Origin: Paragonimus westermani | Taxonomy: Eukaryota; Platyhelminthes; Trematoda; Plagiorchiida; Troglotrematidae | NCBI GenBank assembly: GCA_008508345.1 | Contig: QNGE01000277.1 | Span: forward strand, 186,001-250,000 | Reading direction: 5' to 3' | Length of the DNA stretch: 64,000 nt | Shown here: positions 58,600-64,000 of the stretch, piece by piece | Layout: every line of letters begins with the position of its first letter | How positions within the stretch are numbered: position 1 is the first letter of the stretch | The notes under the pieces: generated by a model | Told to the model about the DNA's origin: nothing | Database searches by the model: none | Seen by the model: the letters and a program-made list of their open reading frames with translations, nothing else | Position numbers and translations under genes: made by a program

Positions 58600-59465
58600 G
58601 GCCTCCCGACATGTGAACGCGGCGCTTAATAGTATTTCCAGCAGAACGACGTCATTTGAGGTTTATTTTCCAGACACACTTCATGCGGCTCTCCAAACCG
58701 TCGACTCAATTCTCCGTATAGCCGAATAAATCCCTAGTAAATAGCAAACTGTAGATAGTGCTATACATTCTAATAATCATAGCAAAAATACTAATATAGT
58801 ATGAGTTCTTTCTCGAAAAATTCCGCTAACACATTGTTTGTCTTTGTAAATGTTATAACCCCACATTTTCACATCCAACGTGTGGAATTGCATTCTCCTT
58901 TTCGATCCCCATATTTTCCACTGAATGAGGAAATTTTTCTGCTATGGATGGGCGCATCGAACCTCGTCTCAGCTGAATGGTTCGCGAGATGTTCAACTTT
59001 TCGGCGTTTCTCGGGGAATCGACGAAATCCTGCGTTGGAATCTGCCCAATCGTTCGCTGGATTTTTGGGTTTTTCCCTTTGCCCCGCCAAAGCCGTCATG
59101 TTCCGGAGGCCAATTTTGTCCCCTGACGGCGAAGCACCCTAAAGATGCATTTGGGGATTCTTCCCGGAGCGAATTTGAACCATTTAAAAAATTGTCCATT
59201 ACACGACCTTGTAGAAGGTAAATTAGTGTAACATCCCATTTTTGTGACTGAATCTGTGAAGCGACCGAAATGTCTCCTTCTCTGTTGTGTGCGTCAAACT
59301 TTTCATGAACTGCATTCATTTGCCGTGCGACCACGTCCTTCTTCACGGAAGGCCTCACGTTTTGCTACTAATTACTTATTCGTTTTTGCATAATTTGTAA
59401 ATATCTGCGGTGATCGCGCATAAACTAGCGTGCTTCCCGCACATGGATTGAGAAATATACGTTAT
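58600..59465 (-). repeat. Dispersed repeat, second copy (likely LINE 3' UTR)
   Basis: It matches 21113-21985 in reverse. On the minus strand it begins immediately after the end of the CR1-group RT at about 59470, so it is most simply the 3' UTR of that LINE. Its distal end abuts the 3' end of LINE copy B near 58590, so two LINEs meet tail to tail. Confidence 0.65.
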
Positions 59466-60911
59466 TATCATTATAACACTTTTTCGAGTGCAGTAACGCT
59501 CAAAGCCTCCACAATCTTAGAGAGCAACTTGTACCACGAGTTGACTGTCAGGTTAGATCGAACAGCTAATCATGATCTTGTTTTTCTGACTGCTAACTTG
59601 TGATCTCTTAAATCTCTGTCCTGACGCATCACAAAAATCTTGGGACACGTGCCCGTATGGTGGATAATTCTGTACATTTCAACAAGGTCTGCATTCACCC
59701 TCCGATGTTCCAGCGAGAATACGTTCAACGAACTTAACTGGACTCGGTAGCTTAGACCTCTCCAACCCCGCATCGTTTGTGTAGTGAGCCTCTGTGCCTT
59801 TCCAATTATATTAGGTATCGGCTGAACATGGCGGAGCACAGTAAATTGGTGGTTACTAAGCCTGGGAGAGCAAACGCAGATTTAAGCCGATTTAACGTCT
59901 GTCATGTTTTTGTCACCGTCGCAGTACACTTGGCAGACGGAGTAAACATATTCGCGACTTGGATAGACAAGTCTGTCGTTCGCCAGTTAGTTGTTAGTTC
60001 GACCGTTTGTCCATGTGAATCGCTCAGATACGGGGAAGACGCTTGTAAAGCATCAGCAAGGGTATGGTTTTTGAGCATCACGTCAAAGTTTATTCGCAGG
60101 TGTAAGATATACGCACCATATGTAGTACGAATGAAGTTGAATAGTTTGGGCGTCATGGTTAACACGTTAGTGATAAACAGATTGAGAATAACACAAAGTT
60201 ACGAGCAAGTTTTAATATCCTACGTTTCAACCACCTCGGGTGGTCTTCCTCAGGAGTGCTGTAATCGATTACAACACTCTTGAGGAATGCCACCTGAGTT
60301 GGTTTAAACGTAGGGTATTACAACTTGCACGTAACGTTGTGTTATTCCCAATCTGTTTATCAATTCATTCGCAGATGTTCAAACTGTTCTCCTGGAGGGC
60401 GTCCTAGCCCGACCATCTTCCAATCAGCTTACTATCATCTGCATACGGTGTTGTATACGCGTCAAGGCCGCCTGTGTGCCCCACGTTCGTGCCAAGGCCC
60501 GAAGTGTGTTCTGATTGGCCGCGGCTTCAACGACCAACGGCTCACTCCTCCATGTACGTTAAAATTACTCGAATGCTTGTAAATGCGACAATACACTATG
60601 CTCTTCTACTGAATCACTTGTTCTCACTATCATTGTTATTGTCCGTAAGGCATTAAACGGATGGAGCCCGAATACAGATACAACATACAGGCAACATGGT
60701 TTGACTAGGTTGTTCGTCAAGTCATTTTTGTACATCCGAAATTGTAGACGGGCAATGACTGAACCGTGAGGTAAACCTGTATCACATTGTGAATTGAAAT
60801 CAGGTGAAAATCCGACCCAACCTTAGTCCCCCAATTGTTAACCCTTCTGCATTCAACTTACCCTGTTTTTGGACGTTAATTAGACCTTGACCTAGACGAT
60901 TTTGTTTTGTC
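58936..60911. repeat. Source arm of a 1976-base inverted duplication
   Basis: This is the counterpart of 52187-54162. Sequence runs through both edges without a break, with LINE-like sequence on each side, so the edges are not element termini. Confidence 0.95.
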
Positions 60912-63850
60912 ACTTCAATTTGATGGTTGTGCGAATAGCCAGTTGCCATTGATGGTACTTTACTTGAGTATTGCGTGCCCCCCCCCTTTGGAGCCCGTCT
61001 CATCCCATTGTTTTGAACCTGCTGACTACTCAAAAGAGCTCTTTTGGGTATGAATGCATTATTATGTGATTATAGTTCACATTTGGCCTGTTCAGCAGCA
61101 AATTGTAACCCATTCTCCGGAAACGATCTGTCGATCGAAACTGTTGAGATTTTCTAAATACTCACTTTGATAGTTTGTTCAATAGTACCGTGGCATCATG
61201 ATCTAACCTTGTTTCGAATATTCGGGATCATTGAGTTACCGCTGCGCGTTGCCGTTCGTCTTCGTGGAAGATCGTACAATACCACTTAGCGAAAAGCCTC
61301 ATCCCGACATTATTCCTGTTATCCCCACCCTGAGCAACCTTCCGGTTATAAACGTTGAGAAACACCCGCGAATTCTAGGGGATTTTCCGGCTTCTCGTAA
61401 ATTTCAACAGAATAAACTATGATTGACTGAAGCGGGGACTTTCTGGAAATTCAGATAACAAACCTCGGTCACTTGCCCCTTATCCAGCCTCTCCATGACA
61501 GTTTCTAAGACGGTCAGTAGATTGACAGGACAAAAACGTGTTGAGAAATTCTGAAAGATATCTATCGGTGGAGGAATCTTCAGACCCTCCGTCGTTGTGT
61601 GTGTTCAAACCATTGGCCGACGACACTAGTCGGGCTTACCGGTCGATAATTTGCGACAGCTGATCCATTACCACCTTCGACGATGGAAATTATGGTAGCT
61701 GTATTACAGTCCCCAAAACTACCCCTGTTTTCTTGTGAAAAGGCACAGCTGGACGAAAGCCGACACCAGCAATTTGGCGAGAAGTTTTAGGATGGCAGGG
61801 TGAATACGGTCCGGTTCTGCGGACTTTGTGCTGTTTAGCTGAGATACTGCTGATTCAGCTTTGTGGAGCGTAATGTCCTGAGCCACCATGGCAGCGCCCA
61901 TGCTGTTAGAGCGATATTCAGATACCTCACTGTGTGAGTGACAAGTAGTGGAACTGCGCCATGAATGCGTCGACTCTGCCCTTGTCTGCCGATGATCACT
62001 CCGTTGTAGGAAAACTTGATCCAAGTTTTCTGTCTTGGAGAGGACGTGAGCTAAGCAGAAGTATGAAACTCCTTTGGGTTCAACATCACCTGACAGGTTG
62101 AGTTTATAGACCAGACAGGCATTCCATGCTGCCTCGATTGCTTCGTTCCTATCGCCTTGGTATATTATGGAGCCTTTAAACTTCTTGTGCTGAGTAAATG
62201 CCTGCCACGCCATACGCCTACGCTGGAACGCTCTTGCACCTGGGCTAATCCATGGCCCCCAAACCCCTTCCTCCGGCTTGCTTCTGAGGAAAGTTTCTAT
62301 CTGTAAGAGCCATAATATCGTCAACCTGGTTGGCCCACGTGCTATCGACGTCCTCTACGGGAACTGGTGGGTTCTGGACCACTCTATTGGCTTCCATCCT
62401 CAGTTTTCCTTGGTCAATTGCGCGAAAAAGTTACACTTTGTTTTTTTTCCTGAAAGAGGTCATCTGAGCGAGAAATAAATTGGCACGTGACTACTAGTTC
62501 TGGGTGGTGTTGTGAGTAACAAGTTTGTGATGTCGCTGCTGTGACGAGTTATGAGCATGTCAAACGTTGAGCTTATCTGGCTATCTGATGTTGCGGCCAC
62601 ACTGGTATATTGTCTCGGTGTGAAGTGGCTAACCAGGCTAGACAATTTGTGATCAAAGCTTTCACAAATAACAAACCCCAACAGCCAGTTGACTTTAGGA
62701 GCACTGAAATCTCCCAGAATCAGCGAGCGATAGCTCGATTGGCAGATAGGTTGGATTGGTTTCAGTCACGCTCCGGCTTCCTCTGGTGTCACACCCGGAC
62801 TTCGATGCACCCCAAAGACCGTCAATGGAAGGTTGGCATGGGGAAAGCCGGTGGCGGTTTGAATACTCACGCACCTGCCGTTAAAGTTCAGAGGTGCCTG
62901 TTTTATAGAGCTTGTGATCGGTAGAAGACAACCGCCTCCAAGAGCACTGCCACGGTCAATGCGATACCATTGAATCCTACGTGCTCAAATCCCCAAACCT
63001 CTCACTTTTTTGAACCAAGTTTCAGTGAGCAAGCTGGTTTCTCCTACTAAGCGTGTTGCACAAATTCGCCAGCATTCACTTTAGCTCCGGTGATTTGGCT
63101 TTCTGGCTGCTCCGCAGTTTGTTTATGTCTAATCACTCCGGAGTTGCCTCCGAGGGCCTGGTCCACTTTTGGATAGGAAAGTCTGAACAGGACCGATATA
63201 AACCATTTTTCTCCCCGGTTTTTAGCCCTCCTGGACTGTTGCAACATCGTATCGTTCCCTGGGAGATTTGACCTGTTTTCTGACCATGATATGCGCCAAA
63301 ACGCTTGCCTTTCACTTCTGATGTATCTGACACCGCCATACGTGAATCACTTATGTAATGCATGACTACCTGCGCAATATTTGTCTGACATGCTCTGAGC
63401 TATCGTGTTAGCCTCAGTTAGTACCAAACCTCGAATGTTGCGGTCTCAAAATTCGACTAGTAGCAGTCTGGGCGGCTTCGTTTATCTGCAAGTTACAGCC
63501 CACTTACCGGGTCTGTGTGCTCGGCGCCATTTAGTTGCTGCATGTGGGACAGTGCTTCTCAGAATGCTTAGAATTAATTGTTTTTCCCGGGACCTCCTAT
63601 GCCTAGGACCCTGTGTGACCAATTTGAGGCGTGGATAATCATGTTTTAGTCCATTTTTAGAGTTGCCCAATAGAAACCTTGTAACTGTCTCACTGCGTTA
63701 ACTTGCTTTCGTAGACTAGACACAGCGTTAACAAGATGGGCTGGGTGTTGCACCGCTCGTGGGAAAACCGCGTCTAAGTTTGTCGGGCCACTGAGACTTG
63801 GGAGAACCTGAAAGTTTGTAGGATTTCTGCATTCACATTCGCCCACCCGT
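59463..63850 (-). pseudogene. CR1-group LINE pol remnant, probably one long decayed copy
   Basis: Reading leftwards on the minus strand, the endonuclease runs from about 63.6 kb: a worn opening, KVNWLLGFVICES near 62.7 kb after a GDF-like block, then DSQISSTFDMLITR and TSSHVPIYFSL near 62.5 kb. The linker (62324-61719) has GVWGPWISPGARAFQRRR and SAEPDRIHPAILKLLAKLL. Then come RT blocks ANYRPVSPTSVV (about 61.62 kb), ERLDKGQVTEVCYLNFQK (about 61.47 kb; the first catalytic Asp reads Asn) and ITGRLLRVGITG (about 61.33 kb). Palm, YADD and thumb segments follow at 60798-59463, with the hairpin in between. Domain order and strand favour one element with an insertion near 60.9-61.2 kb, but two overlapping copies are possible. 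Stops and frameshifts are frequent. Confidence 0.75.
60172..60361. repeat. 190-base hairpin, source copy
   Basis: The same sequence as 52737-52926, in reverse. It lies between the YADD region and the thumb of the minus-strand LINE RT. The only two copies I see are related by the block duplication, so they count as one insertion. Confidence 0.9.
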
Positions 63851-64000
63851 TGTCGAAGCCATTAGTTCCCTTGGTCTTGTAGATTTACCAGTAGTTGACT
63901 TTCTCAGGGCCTGAACAACCTTGATGCTCACTTGGAGTGCTGGAGAAACCGAGGTGTGATTATTAGGGCGTATCGCATGCAAAGAAGCAACAACCGGTCG
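63851..64000. other. Window edge, no feature recognised
   Basis: It may be the ORF1 or 5' part of the minus-strand LINE, whose right limit is not visible here. Confidence 0.3.

Noticed and set aside
25334..60911. One giant palindrome made of the three inverted pairs
   Set aside because: The three pairs have different centres (about 41.5, 45.9 and 56.5 kb), so they do not form a single large inverted structure.
1..64000. CRISPR arrays, operons, bacterial promoters, telomeric repeats, rRNA
   Set aside because: None is visible. The sequence has eukaryotic transposon content, and no regularly spaced direct repeats were found.

Overview
This window looks like flatworm (platyhelminth) nuclear DNA, probably cestode or trematode. 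That is inferred from the mix of transposable elements: CR1/Jockey-like LINEs with RRM-like ORF1 proteins, an endonuclease/RT LINE ending in a C2H2 finger, Penelope-like (PLE), Gypsy, BEL/Pao and a SWIM-domain MULE transposase. The sequence is eukaryotic in style: A+T-rich, few long ORFs, microsatellites. I could not identify any single-copy host gene with confidence.

Layout. Bases 1-21,000 are A+T-rich with no gene I recognise, apart from a worn Penelope-like RT remnant (about 2.35-2.9 kb) and an imperfect inverted repeat around an undetermined base (5.67-5.86 kb). At 21.1-22.0 kb lies a solitary copy of a repeat that recurs at 58.6-59.5 kb. At 22.7-24.9 kb (minus) is a decayed but nearly complete MULE/ZSWIM-type transposase with a readable SWIM finger. 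At 25.3-27.8 kb (minus) is an internally deleted CR1-like LINE (copy A). At about 29.6-34.1 kb (plus) sits the only intact large gene, a 1176-codon LINE polyprotein (APE endonuclease, RT, C-terminal C2H2 finger). It is followed by a Penelope-like fragment with a GIY-YIG domain (34.05-34.98 kb, minus).

From 36.44 to 46.77 kb lies a Gypsy element on the minus strand. It has LTR-like ends, a primer-binding-site-like motif, and gag, protease, RT, RNase H and integrase remnants. A second CR1-like LINE (copy C, plus strand, about 36.7-41.4 kb) lies inside it. A BEL/Pao integrase remnant follows (47.8-48.7 kb, minus), then an (AAT)n tract ending at an undetermined base.

From 49.2 to 54.16 kb there are two blocks bounded by single undetermined bases (49207, 52186, 54163). 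Each is an essentially exact reverse complement of sequence elsewhere in the window: 49208-52185 matches 39672-42649, and 52187-54162 matches 58936-60911. The block edges cut through element coding regions, so they are not transposon ends. Scaffolding artefact or misplaced haplotype sequence is the leading explanation; recent inverted duplication is the alternative. Bases 54.16-58.6 kb hold LINE copy B (plus), which shares frameshifts and stops with copy A. Bases 59.5-63.9 kb (minus) hold another decayed CR1-group LINE, interrupted in its RT by a 190-base near-perfect hairpin.

The window is best described as a nest of retrotransposons with one potentially active LINE and one interesting DNA-transposon fossil. 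No operon-like or pathway logic links the genes.
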